This document shows, piece by piece, positions 15,036 through 23,362 of a DNA stretch of 24,780 bases (position 1 is its first letter; every line of letters starts with the position of its first letter). Made by a program: the position numbers and the translations under genes. Below the pieces are notes generated by a model. The model had not been told where the DNA came from. It was given only the letters and a program-made list of their open reading frames with translations, and searched no databases. The stretch is from assembly GCA_036377415.1 (NCBI GenBank), contig DASUYK010000081.1, positions 1 to 24,780 on the forward strand, read 5' to 3'. The stretch is from DASUPK01 sp036377415 (GTDB lineage Bacteria > Actinomycetota > Thermoleophilia > Solirubrobacterales > 70-9).

Positions 15036-16369
15036 CAGCAGCCCCCGATCGCGCCGATTTGCGCCTGGGTCGGGATCCCGGTGAGCTGTCCGAGCGTTAG
15101 CAGGAACGGGCGGGTGGCGAAGACGGTGCTTTCGGCCAGGTTGGCGGTGTTGCAGGTGAGGAACGCCTGCGCCCGCGGCAGCGGGCCGTGCGCGTCCTGC
15201 AGCAGCGCCAGGTTGTTGACGTTGTGGTTGAGCCAGGGGATGTAGAAGGCGTAGCTCTGCCCCTCGCCCGGCGGGTCGTAGGTGAGCCCGTTGAGGCCCT
15301 GGTTGAGGCGGGTGAACCCCGTCCGGAGCGGCGGGGTCGTCTTGCCGAGATCCACCGACGCCAGGCGGAGGTGGTGGACGGGGCTCGCGACCTGCTTGGT
15401 GAACGGCCTTATCTGTTCACGGATCGGCGCCGCCGTCTGCGCGAAGACCCCGCGCAGCGCCCGCAGCGCCGACCCGGTCGCCTGGGCACCGGGGATCAGA
15501 TCGCGGAGCGCCGGGGTCGCATTCAGGGCGAGCTGGTCGGCGCTTGAGAGTGCCCCCTCGGTCTCCCGCAGGGTCGCGGGCAGCTCGCGCAGGGCGGCTC
15601 GGATTGCTGACTCCTGGCGGGCGAACGACGCGAGCGCCGCGTTCGAGGAATCGACGAAGTCGGTGACGTCCTGGTCGTTGTCGGCGAGCTCGCGGCTCAG
15701 CAGGCTGAAGTTGTGGATCGCACTACGGATGCTCTCCCGCCGCACCGCGAGACCGGCGTTGATCCGGGCGACGTCGCGGGCGAACGGCTCGAGCCGGCGA
15801 AGCGCCCCGGAGAGCTTCTCGCCACGGCGCTGCTCGGGGTCGAGCGCCTCGCCGCCGCCGGAGAGGAGCAGCTTCAGGAAGTCCTGGGTATCGGCGTCGA
15901 GACCGGCGAGGATCTCATCGGGGTTCACGTTCGGCTGGGTCGACGCGAGCGGCACCGTCGAGCCCTCCTCGATGTCCTTCGACGACGTTCCCGGATCGAC
16001 CTCGATCACCATGTCGTTCAGCCCCGTCTTCGGGCGCAGGAGCAACGCCGCGTCTGAATTGATCAGGTGGGCCTTGTCGTTGTCGACCGCCATCTTCACC
16101 AGCGCGCGGCCGTTCTCCAGCTCGACCCCGGTGATGTCCCCGACCCGGATGCCGGCGATGTCCACCGACTGGCCCTGGCCCGGGGTGATCGACTGAGCCG
16201 AGCTGAGCTCCGCCTCGAGCTCGAAGCGGTCGACCCCGAGGAGCGGCAGCCAGCCGGGCAGGGTGGCTCGCTGGTTGGCGAGGATCACCACGGTCGCGAA
16301 CAGCGCGGCGAGGACGAGGGCGATGATCGCCACGACGTCGCGAAGGTGCTCTCTGATAGCGCGGCTCAT
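15035..16369 (-). CDS. MCE family protein, fifth gene of the mce operon
   Basis: A 444-residue MlaD/Mce protein and the shortest of the six. Its membrane segment (about 11-32) lacks a lipobox, unlike the MceE lipoproteins of mycobacteria. The MCE domain (about 48-127) has FELEAELSSAQSITPGQGQ, VDIAGIRVGDITGVEL and LLLRPKTGLNDMVIEVDPG. Then come TVPLASTQPNVNPDEILAGL, the linker typical of Mce proteins, and a long helical region with many Leu, Ala and Arg. ATG 16369 overlaps the previous stop as ATGA. The C-terminus carries two cysteines (FLTCNTANL and the final GGC). It is part of the predicted heterohexamer. Confidence 0.92.
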   Translation of the reverse strand: MSRAIREHLRDVVAIIALVLAALFATVVILANQRATLPGWLPLLGVDRFELEAELSSAQSITPGQGQSVDIAGIRVGDITGVELENGRALVKMAVDNDKAHLINSDAALLLRPKTGLNDMVIEVDPGTSSKDIEEGSTVPLASTQPNVNPDEILAGLDADTQDFLKLLLSGGGEALDPEQRRGEKLSGALRRLEPFARDVARINAGLAVRRESIRSAIHNFSLLSRELADNDQDVTDFVDSSNAALASFARQESAIRAALRELPATLRETEGALSSADQLALNATPALRDLIPGAQATGSALRALRGVFAQTAAPIREQIRPFTKQVASPVHHLRLASVDLGKTTPPLRTGFTRLNQGLNGLTYDPPGEGQSYAFYIPWLNHNVNNLALLQDAHGPLPRAQAFLTCNTANLAESTVFATRPFLLTLGQLTGIPTQAQIGAIGGC

Positions 16370-17871
16370 GGAATCGCCGCCGGGCTCGGGGGCCCGACCG
16401 CCGCGGCTGGGCCGTTCAGGTCAGGCACCGGATTGTTCTGGCAGGCGAAGTCGGTGTTGAAGGGCGGCTTTGCGCCCATCAGCGGACGCGTCCCGATCGG
16501 CGCGTCGGGCGCGTGGGCGACGAGCAGCTCGTTCTGGAAGCCGCCGCCGGGCTGCGCGCCGGTCACCGTCACCGGGCCGTTGCCGGCGAACGCGCGCAGA
16601 TAGTGACCGTTGCCGTCGAAGTTCTGCAGGCTCCCGGCGAGCTGCGCGGCCGCGTACCCGAGCTCCTTGAAGTTCTCCTCCCCGGTGGAGAAGTCGAACC
16701 CGGAACCGCTGTCGTCGAGGACGATCCCTCCGGCCGGGAGGAAGACGTTGTTGAAGCAGTTGCTGAGCAGCTCGAGCTGGTTGAAGAGCCCCTGACCCCG
16801 GGCAGCGGCGATCGCCGCCCCGGGCGCCGCTCGCCGGAGCTCGTCGGCGATGAAGCCGAGCTCACCGGGACGGAGCAGCGCGTTCATCTGCGTGAGCCAG
16901 GGTCCGGACACGGCGATCGTGGCGGGCAGCTCACGGAGACCGGGCTCCAGCTCCCGGGCGAAGCGGCGGAGGTACGGCAGGGACTGGTTGGTGTGCAGCA
17001 GGGCCGGCCTCGCCCGCTCCAGGGTCGGGGCGAGGAGCTTCACCGACCGGGCGAGCTCATCCGACTCCGCCGCGAGCGCGCCGACCGTCGTGTTGAAGTT
17101 GGTGACGAGGCCCTGAAGCTCCTGCTCGTGGCCGCCCAGAGCGCCGAAGAGGTCGGCCTGGGCGGCGATCATGTTGGAGAGATCGCGTGGCGCGGTGCCG
17201 AGCAGCGCCTCGGCGACCACGGCGCTGTCACGCGCCGCCGTCGCCCCGTATTCGAAGGAGTCGTTGATCGCCTCAGCCGCGGTCTCCCCCCGGACGTCCG
17301 GATCCTGGGTCAGGTCCTCGGCGGCGGTCGGGCGGTGGTTGAGAGCGGTGCCGTAGCCCTGCAGCAGCTTCTGCAGGTTCTCGCGGTCGGGCAACTGAAG
17401 CGCGGCGAGCACCTGATCGAGCTGGACCCCCGTCGAGGTCTGGGTGATCGGGATCGTGCCGCCGTCGGGGACCTCGGCCGAGCCGGGGCTGCCCGGCTTG
17501 ACGTCGAGGAAGAAGTTGCCCTCGAGGAAGATCCGCGGCCGGACCTCGACCTGGGCATCCTCGTGGATCGGGCGCCCCGAGTCGTTGACCGTGAAGGTCA
17601 CCTCGGATGCGTTGCCTACGGACCGGGTGCTGACCACCTCCCCGACGTTGACGCCGGCGATTCGGACCGGCGAGTCCTTGCGGATGTTGGCCGAGTTCTC
17701 GAAGACGGCCTTCACCTCGTACTCGGGCGTGAACGGAATCGACTTCGTCCACGCCAGATAGGTGCCGACGATCACCAGGGCGATGAGGATCAGGCCGCTG
17801 CGCATCCGGTGCGGGGGGTTGCCCTTGCGGTAGATCCGCTCGTCGTAGCTGTTGGGGTCAGCGGGGGTCAC
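16366..17871 (-). CDS. MCE family protein, fourth gene of the mce operon
   Basis: A 501-residue MlaD/Mce protein. The GTG at 17871 is chosen because it overlaps the previous stop as GTGA and gives a short cytosolic N-terminus (TPADPNSYDERIYRKGN) before the membrane segment (about 25-41). The MCE domain (about 50-126) contains YEVKAVFENSANIRKDSP, VRIAGVNVGEVV and RPRIFLEGNFFLDVKPG. It is followed by TIPITQTSTGVQLDQVLAAL and the helical tube region. The tail is rich in Pro, Gly and Ala. The frame is open further upstream, but only as a shadow of the preceding gene. Same operon and predicted complex as its neighbours. Confidence 0.92.
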   Translation of the reverse strand: MTPADPNSYDERIYRKGNPPHRMRSGLILIALVIVGTYLAWTKSIPFTPEYEVKAVFENSANIRKDSPVRIAGVNVGEVVSTRSVGNASEVTFTVNDSGRPIHEDAQVEVRPRIFLEGNFFLDVKPGSPGSAEVPDGGTIPITQTSTGVQLDQVLAALQLPDRENLQKLLQGYGTALNHRPTAAEDLTQDPDVRGETAAEAINDSFEYGATAARDSAVVAEALLGTAPRDLSNMIAAQADLFGALGGHEQELQGLVTNFNTTVGALAAESDELARSVKLLAPTLERARPALLHTNQSLPYLRRFARELEPGLRELPATIAVSGPWLTQMNALLRPGELGFIADELRRAAPGAAIAAARGQGLFNQLELLSNCFNNVFLPAGGIVLDDSGSGFDFSTGEENFKELGYAAAQLAGSLQNFDGNGHYLRAFAGNGPVTVTGAQPGGGFQNELLVAHAPDAPIGTRPLMGAKPPFNTDFACQNNPVPDLNGPAAAVGPPSPAAIP

Positions 17872-19352
17872 TTGCCCTTCTTCTTCTTCTTCGCCTTGGT
17901 CTGGGCGAGGATCTGGCCCTTGGTCAGGACTCCCTGGTTCCCCGGCACGTTCCCGATCGCCACCTGCCCCGGCGAGTAGACCTCGTTGCCCGCCTCGCAC
18001 TCGCGCTCCTGCCCGGGCGAGGCCGTGTTCGGATAGGGGTTGAAGTGGAGGAAGTTCGCGAGGTCGTCGCCACCGCCGCTGGCGGGCGCGGAGCTCGGGC
18101 CGGTCTCGCTGTTCGGCCCCGTCGGCTCCCCGAGGACGACGGCGCGCTGGTTGGTCCCGAGGCCGTCGCCGAAGCTGATCATGCTGGCGAGGTTCCGGAA
18201 CGCGATCGTCGCGTAGTTGCAGACCGATTGCGCCGGGGTGATGAAGGAGAGCGGCGGTGAGAGCACGTTGCTGAACGTGGTCAGGTCGCGGATGCCCTCG
18301 CGGGAGACGGGGTCGTTGTTCAGGTTGAGCAGCGACTGGGCGGTCGGATCGAGCTGGGCGTTGAAGGCGGGTGCAATCCGCAACGCCTTCACTCCCAGCG
18401 AGATCGCCTCCGCCGCCTGCTTGGAGACCGGGGCGAACGCATGGAAGCCCGGGCGCAGCTCGCCGAAGAGGACAGCCGTGTTGGCGAGGAAGGGCCGGAT
18501 CCTCGGCAGAGTGTCGATCGCGACGTCCTCGGTCTCCGGGGACCTCGAGATCGTCTCCTGAATGTAGGGACGTGCGACGTCGGCGAATGCGCGGAAGGTG
18601 GTGTCGAGATCGACGAACAGCTGCCCCTGGATCTCGGCGACGGGAGCCGCCTCCTCGGCGGTCGCGGTGAGCGCCGAGACGAAGCGGGAGAGCCCCGTGT
18701 CGGGGCTGGCGAGGTTCCGCATCACCGGCTCGAGCCGCTCGACCAGGGGGCGAAGCTCGCCGATCGTGTTGTTCAGGCTGACCCCCCGCCCGGCGAGCGC
18801 GTTGCCGAACTCGAGTAGGTTCGCCTGGATCGCGTCCCGCGTCGGCTCGTCGAACATGTTGAACACCTCGTCGATCTCGACCGGCTCGGGCTGGGCGGAG
18901 GAGAGCGGCACCGTCGCCCCGGCCTGGAAGCCCTCGTCGGAGTCGCCTCGCCGGAGCTCCAGGTACTTGAGGCCGAGGGCCGAGCGCGACCGGACGACCA
19001 CCGTGGTGTCCTCAGGCAGAGGCTCGAGATCCTGGTTCAGCTCCATGTCGACCTTGGCGCTGACCGAGCCGTCGTCGTGGCACTCGGGGAGAGACTGCCC
19101 CTCCCCGCACGGCCCGATCGGCTGGATATCGGTGATCTGTCCGACCCGGAGGCCGCCGATCCGAACGTCGTTCCCGGGCACGAGGGTATTTGCGTTCGGA
19201 ATCTCCGCTGAGATCTGATAGGTGGGCACGAACGGCAGGCCCTTGTTCGCCTGGTAGGAGAGGAAGACCGCCACCACGATCACGAGTACGGTGACGGCGC
19301 CGACCAGGGTGGGGCTGGCGGCGAGGGATCCGAGTCGTCCTCCACCCCTCAT
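17868..19352 (-). CDS. MCE family protein, third gene of the mce operon
   Basis: A 494-residue MlaD/Mce protein. A Gly-rich N-terminus precedes a membrane segment (about 15-32) and an MCE domain (about 44-136) with YQISAEIPNANTLVPGNDVR, IGGLRVGQITDI and RSRSALGLKYLELRRG. The MCE domain carries an insertion with two cysteines (PCGEGQSLPECHDDG) in a strand-connecting loop, which the other five lack. After the linker VPLSSAQPEPVEIDEVFNMF comes the long helical region. The protein ends in a lysine cluster (TKAKKKKKGK). ATG 19352 overlaps the previous stop as ATGA. Confidence 0.92.
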   Translation of the reverse strand: MRGGGRLGSLAASPTLVGAVTVLVIVVAVFLSYQANKGLPFVPTYQISAEIPNANTLVPGNDVRIGGLRVGQITDIQPIGPCGEGQSLPECHDDGSVSAKVDMELNQDLEPLPEDTTVVVRSRSALGLKYLELRRGDSDEGFQAGATVPLSSAQPEPVEIDEVFNMFDEPTRDAIQANLLEFGNALAGRGVSLNNTIGELRPLVERLEPVMRNLASPDTGLSRFVSALTATAEEAAPVAEIQGQLFVDLDTTFRAFADVARPYIQETISRSPETEDVAIDTLPRIRPFLANTAVLFGELRPGFHAFAPVSKQAAEAISLGVKALRIAPAFNAQLDPTAQSLLNLNNDPVSREGIRDLTTFSNVLSPPLSFITPAQSVCNYATIAFRNLASMISFGDGLGTNQRAVVLGEPTGPNSETGPSSAPASGGGDDLANFLHFNPYPNTASPGQERECEAGNEVYSPGQVAIGNVPGNQGVLTKGQILAQTKAKKKKKGK

Positions 19353-20893
19353 GCGCTTCCTCCGATCAGGAAGCGGAGCAGGACGCGGGCCTGCTGCATC
19401 TCGGTCTCCATGTCATTCGACTGCGGCTCCGGTTCGATCCCCTCGGCCCCCGGGGCCCCCTCGTTCTCGTCGCCGGGCGGTGGGATCGGCTGATCGAGGG
19501 GCGGCAGGGCGGCGGGAGGAGCCGGGGCGGGCTGCGGAGCGGGGGCGCCACGGAAGACCGTGGAGCCGCGTGCCCTCTTCCTCCTCTTCTTCTTCTTCCT
19601 CGCGGGAGCGGCAGGCTGCAGGAAGAACGCCTCGCAGCCCTGGAGCACGAACGAGGAGACGTCGATGCAGTTCGTCACCTGGACGTTGATCCGGAGGAAG
19701 TGGCCGAAGTCGTCGAACCCGTTGGTGGCGGCGGTCGTGTAGTAGATGAAGTCCGCGAGGGCCGGGAAGCCGCCGGTCTTGATGAAGGTGTCGAACAGCG
19801 AGGAGACGTTGTTGCCGACCGGGACGGCAGCGTGGGCGGTTGCCGCCAGGTCGGTCAGCAGCGGATCGGAGGCGGCGAGCTTCGGGCCGGCGGACTCGGC
19901 GGCGTCACCGAGGGTGGTGAGCGCCGGAATCGCGGCCCGGCCGAACGGCGTGAGCTCCTGGGTCGCTCTGCTGATGTTGGCGCCCGACGCCTTCAGGTCC
20001 GCGAACAGCGGCGTGCCCTGATCCGCGAACTCCTTCAACCTGGTCATCGTCAGGCGGACCTGGTGGAGCGTCGCCGGGAACTTGTTCAGGGCCTCCTCCA
20101 GATCGTCGCCTCGCTCCGCGGTGGCCTCGGCCGCGACCGCGGCGTTGCGCATGAAGCCGGTGACGCTCGTCCGGTTCCTGGCAAGCGGCTCGAGCGCGCG
20201 GTTTCCGTTGTCGGCCAGGCTCGCGAGCTCCCGGCTCTGAAGCGCGAGGATGTTGAGGACCCTGTCGGTCTCGCGCAGCGCGGGGTTGGCGCGATCGATC
20301 ACCTCGCCGAGCTCCTCGCCGCGGGCGGCGAGGGCGGCGCCGAGATCGTTGATGATCAGCCGGAACCGGTCGCGGTAGGGGACGCGCTGGATGTTCTGGA
20401 TCAGGTCGAGGTCGACCGTCGTGCCGTTGTTCTCGAGCGGCAGCAGTCGCTGACCGGCACCGGGCTCGCCGTCGGGGATTTCCTCGAGCTCTGGAGGCGG
20501 CGGCTCCCCCGGAGCGCGGGGCTCGGTCGGGGTGCAGTCGATATAGCGCTCGCCGATCAGCGACTGCGGCCGGATCGTGCAGCTCGCATCCGCGCGGAAG
20601 TCCTTGAACCCGGACTCGCTGATGTCCATCACGACGACCGCCTTGCCCGGGACGGGATGATCGCCGCCCTCGCGGCTGACGATCTCCTCGTCGTCGGAGA
20701 CGTCGACCTCCTTCACGGTGCCCACCGTGGCCCCGGCGACCCGCACCTCCTCGCCGTCGACCACGAACGCGCCGTTGTCGAAGATCCCCCGGACCTCGTA
20801 GGTGCCGCCGCCGCCGGCCCCGAGGGCTCCGGGGAGGGCGATCAGCAGGCCGATCGCGAGCAGGGCGGCGATTATCGCGAGGATCCGTCTCAT
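19349..20893 (-). CDS. MCE family protein, second gene of the mce operon
   Basis: A 514-residue MlaD/Mce protein. The hydrophobic N-terminus (about 4-25, ending ALGAG) could be a membrane anchor or a signal peptide. The MCE domain (about 31-122) has YEVRGIFDNGAFVVDGEEVR, VAGATVGTVKEVDV and RPQSLIGERYIDCTP. The helical region follows TVDLDLIQNIQRVPYRDR. After it come a very basic patch (RKKKKRRKRARG) and a Pro/Ala-rich tail unlike those of the other five, which may contact the cell wall or membrane. ATG 20893 overlaps the previous stop as ATGA. Confidence 0.92.
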   Translation of the reverse strand: MRRILAIIAALLAIGLLIALPGALGAGGGGTYEVRGIFDNGAFVVDGEEVRVAGATVGTVKEVDVSDDEEIVSREGGDHPVPGKAVVVMDISESGFKDFRADASCTIRPQSLIGERYIDCTPTEPRAPGEPPPPELEEIPDGEPGAGQRLLPLENNGTTVDLDLIQNIQRVPYRDRFRLIINDLGAALAARGEELGEVIDRANPALRETDRVLNILALQSRELASLADNGNRALEPLARNRTSVTGFMRNAAVAAEATAERGDDLEEALNKFPATLHQVRLTMTRLKEFADQGTPLFADLKASGANISRATQELTPFGRAAIPALTTLGDAAESAGPKLAASDPLLTDLAATAHAAVPVGNNVSSLFDTFIKTGGFPALADFIYYTTAATNGFDDFGHFLRINVQVTNCIDVSSFVLQGCEAFFLQPAAPARKKKKRRKRARGSTVFRGAPAPQPAPAPPAALPPLDQPIPPPGDENEGAPGAEGIEPEPQSNDMETEMQQARVLLRFLIGGSA

Positions 20894-22320
20894 GGTCCGG
20901 GGAGCACGTCCGTTGCGTCACAGTCGCCGGGGGTCGCCGGCGCGCCGACCGGCTGGCCCGGGAATGGCGGGGCGCTGAAGGGATTGCTGCCCGGGATCGG
21001 CTGCGTCGCGCCTCCCGGGCAACGGCGGAAGACCTGGTTGTTGGCGGTCCCGAAGGCGCCGTAGTCGGCGAAGATCTGGTCGACGGGGATCGGATCGAGA
21101 TTGACGCCGGCTGCGCCCGTGTAGTCGAAGATCCCGAGCCCGGCCGGCGCCGCGCGGACGTAGTGCCCGTCGGCGTCGTAGTAGCCGGCGGCGCGGGTTA
21201 GCCCGCTGAACAGCGCGGCGAAGTCGGGCGCATAGGGCCGGAGGAACTGGAGCTCGTCGTCGCCCTCCTGCATCGCGGCGACGGTGGCCGGGATCGCGGT
21301 GCTCGCTCGCGCCTGGAGCGGGGCCAGGTCCCCCGCCGCATCCGCGAGGTCGTTCGCCTTCCCCTTGCGGTCGAGGGCGCGCCGGAGATCGTGGATGACC
21401 GGCACGGACTTCTTGACCACCGGCCGCAGCTGCCTGAGGAAGGGGGCAAGGTTCTTTGTCGCGGTCTTCGAGGTGTTGACCAGCGGGTCGAGGTCGTCGA
21501 GCGCGTCCCGGAGGTTGAAGAAGGTGGTGTTCGCCTGGCGAAGCGCCGGAGGCAGCGCGACCAGAGCGCGGTCGAGTGCCTGGTTCTGCGAGGCGATCGC
21601 GCCGAGCGCCTCGTTCGAGTTGGAGACCAGGCCGGAGACGTCATCGCGGCGCTCCGCGACCGCGCTGACCACGCTGGCGCCGCTGACCAGGAACTCAGTC
21701 AGCACACGCTCGTCCCGGCCGAGCTCCTGGAGGAGGCGGTCGGTGGCGACCAGGGAGGGGCTCAGGTACCGGTAGGTCTGGTTCGCCTCGGCCGCCCTGC
21801 CGTCATAGACCGTCGCCGACCCCTGGATGATGTCCTGAAGCGCCTTGCGCTCGGGTTCGTCCAGGGTGTTGAAGAGCTGGTCGAGGTCGACGGGAGCGGT
21901 CGTGTCGACCTCCGTGATCGTGCCGCCATCGGGGATCTCCGGCATGTTGTCCGGTCCGGGGGTGATCGAGATGTAGCGGTTCGCGATCCCTGAGAGGGAG
22001 GTTCGGCGAATCACCGCAGAGGTCCCCTCGTGCAGAGTGCGCTCGACGGCGATTTCGATCTCCGCCTGCCCCTCGTCGTTGAGCTTGATCTCGTCGATCT
22101 TGCCCACGGGCTGACCGCCGATCACGACCGAGTTGCCAGTGACGAGCTGTCCGCCGGTCTCGAACAGCAGCCGGTAGTGGTTGCTCGGGCCCCCGCTCGA
22201 GAACAGGAGGAAGAGGATTGCGATGACGATCAGCGCCAGAGCGCCGAGCGCGGCTACGCGCGGAATCGCTCCGCCCCCGCGTCGGACCCTCGGTGAGCTG
22301 GCCTTCGCGGGAGGCGTCAC
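20890..22320 (-). CDS. MCE family protein, first gene of the mce operon
   Basis: A 476-residue MlaD/Mce protein that opens the six-gene operon. A basic N-terminus precedes one membrane segment (about 22-42). The MCE domain (about 47-122) has YRLLFETGGQLVTGNSVVIG, GQPVGKIDEIKL and RRTSLSGIANRYISITPG. Then come EVDTTAPVDLDQLFNTLDEP, a long helical region and a Pro/Gly-rich tail with cysteines (RRCPGG, GDCDATD). The start is GTG 22320. In mycobacteria two yrbE permease genes come directly before the first mce gene. Here the 317 bp upstream contain no gene, so the usual order is broken. Confidence 0.92.
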   Translation of the reverse strand: MTPPAKASSPRVRRGGGAIPRVAALGALALIVIAILFLLFSSGGPSNHYRLLFETGGQLVTGNSVVIGGQPVGKIDEIKLNDEGQAEIEIAVERTLHEGTSAVIRRTSLSGIANRYISITPGPDNMPEIPDGGTITEVDTTAPVDLDQLFNTLDEPERKALQDIIQGSATVYDGRAAEANQTYRYLSPSLVATDRLLQELGRDERVLTEFLVSGASVVSAVAERRDDVSGLVSNSNEALGAIASQNQALDRALVALPPALRQANTTFFNLRDALDDLDPLVNTSKTATKNLAPFLRQLRPVVKKSVPVIHDLRRALDRKGKANDLADAAGDLAPLQARASTAIPATVAAMQEGDDELQFLRPYAPDFAALFSGLTRAAGYYDADGHYVRAAPAGLGIFDYTGAAGVNLDPIPVDQIFADYGAFGTANNQVFRRCPGGATQPIPGSNPFSAPPFPGQPVGAPATPGDCDATDVLPGP

Positions 22321-22594
22321 GGCCCGCGCCTCGGCGCAGTCATCGCTGCCCTCGAGTCACGAGCATCAGACCGGGTCCCTATGACGGTCCCTTCCTCCAG
22401 CAGCTCCTCACCTGCTTCCCGCGGTTCCTCACCAGGATGCTTCCTGCAGCCCATTCGATCCTACCTAGGACCCCAGCCACACGGTCGGTAATTGGCCGTA
22501 CTTCGCTCCGGTTAATGGGTGCTTAATCGCCTCGATTTCGCGCAATTTTGCGGCTTCCCTGCCGGAGCAGACCGAGGCCGACCGAACGACGTGG
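22321..22594 (-). promoter_or_regulatory. Leader/promoter region of the mce operon
   Basis: No gene is seen between the mce operon and the next terminator. On the minus strand a TAGGAT hexamer (22458-22463) lies in TCCTAGGTAGGA, an imperfect 12-bp inverted repeat that could be a -10 box overlapped by an operator. The -35 region about 17 nt upstream is poor. A patch richer in A and T (about 22490-22555) lies further upstream. With TAGGAT as -10, the mce leader would be about 130 nt. Confidence 0.35.
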
Positions 22595-22614
22595 AAAACC
22601 CCCGGGTGGCGGGG
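22595..22614 (-). terminator. Intrinsic terminator after the membrane-anchored unknown gene
   Basis: On the minus strand, 23 bases after the stop, CCCCG pairs with CGGGG around a 5-nt loop and is followed by GTTTT. The stem is short but pure GC and the T-tract is in the right place. Confidence 0.55.
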
Positions 22615-22637
22615 AACCTTGCGCGGTCTACGTTCGC

Positions 22638-23129
22638 TCAGGGCGGATTCTCCAGGCAGGGGATCACGGCCCGCAGGTCACCGGAGTCGGCCACCGCCCC
22701 CGTGCAGTCCCGCTCGACGTCGTTCTGCAGGTAGGTGACGATGCGCGACTGTCCATTGACTGGCCGGAGTTGCCCGCTTGCATACACGTCACTCGCCAAA
22801 GGCAGCTGAAGACGGTCGCTGCTCAGCGATGCCTTGCAAAGGGAGCCAGCACACGTGATGTCGATCCTCTTCTCGCCGATGAAGTTCGGATCATCGACAC
22901 TGGCGGCGTCGGCTTCGGCCTGGCTCTTGACCTGCTCCTCGAGAGGGGTGAGGGAGCCATCCTCGGTCTGGGCACCGCTGTCGCTCTCGGAGCCGCTGTC
23001 GGCCAGGTCCAGCACGAGGGTGACGAGGAGGATGGCGAGCACCAGTCCGAGGATGAGCTTGAACCACACCGGCGCCGCCCGGAGTCCATTCATGACCCTC
23101 GTAAGCATCGGGGGCGACCCTACTCGCAT
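22638..23129 (-). CDS. Membrane-anchored protein of unknown function
   Basis: A protein of about 163 residues with one N-terminal membrane segment (WFKLILGLVLAILLVTLVLDL) and an extracytoplasmic part. The part just outside the membrane is acidic and Ser-rich (ADSGSESDSGAQTEDGS). The rest is a small domain with four cysteines (ITCAGSLCKASL, ERDCTG, VIPCLENPP) that could form two disulfides. I do not recognise a family. The start at 23129 is chosen because GAGGG lies 4 nt before it; ATG at 23150, 23108 and 23093 are alternatives. It is divergent from the coiled-coil gene at 23363 and has its own terminator, so it is probably monocistronic. Confidence 0.6.
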   Translation of the reverse strand: MRVGSPPMLTRVMNGLRAAPVWFKLILGLVLAILLVTLVLDLADSGSESDSGAQTEDGSLTPLEEQVKSQAEADAASVDDPNFIGEKRIDITCAGSLCKASLSSDRLQLPLASDVYASGQLRPVNGQSRIVTYLQNDVERDCTGAVADSGDLRAVIPCLENPP

Positions 23130-23362
23130 GCTGCCCTCGCTGCAGCCCACAGGCTCCCTTTAGTCGGTTGCATCGCGAGCGAGACGCCTTAAGCGCCAGC
23201 TCTTCGGCCTTCACGACCGACCAGCGGTTGCGGGCCTCATCTGAGAGCTGCCGCTGTGCGGCTAGACCCGGTCGCCGCCAGTGACCCGGGGTCGAGTTGG
23301 GTGGTGAGGCAACTGCGGTTTCGCGATGCAGGTGAACGACCGCAAGCAGCGTACGTGGTCAC

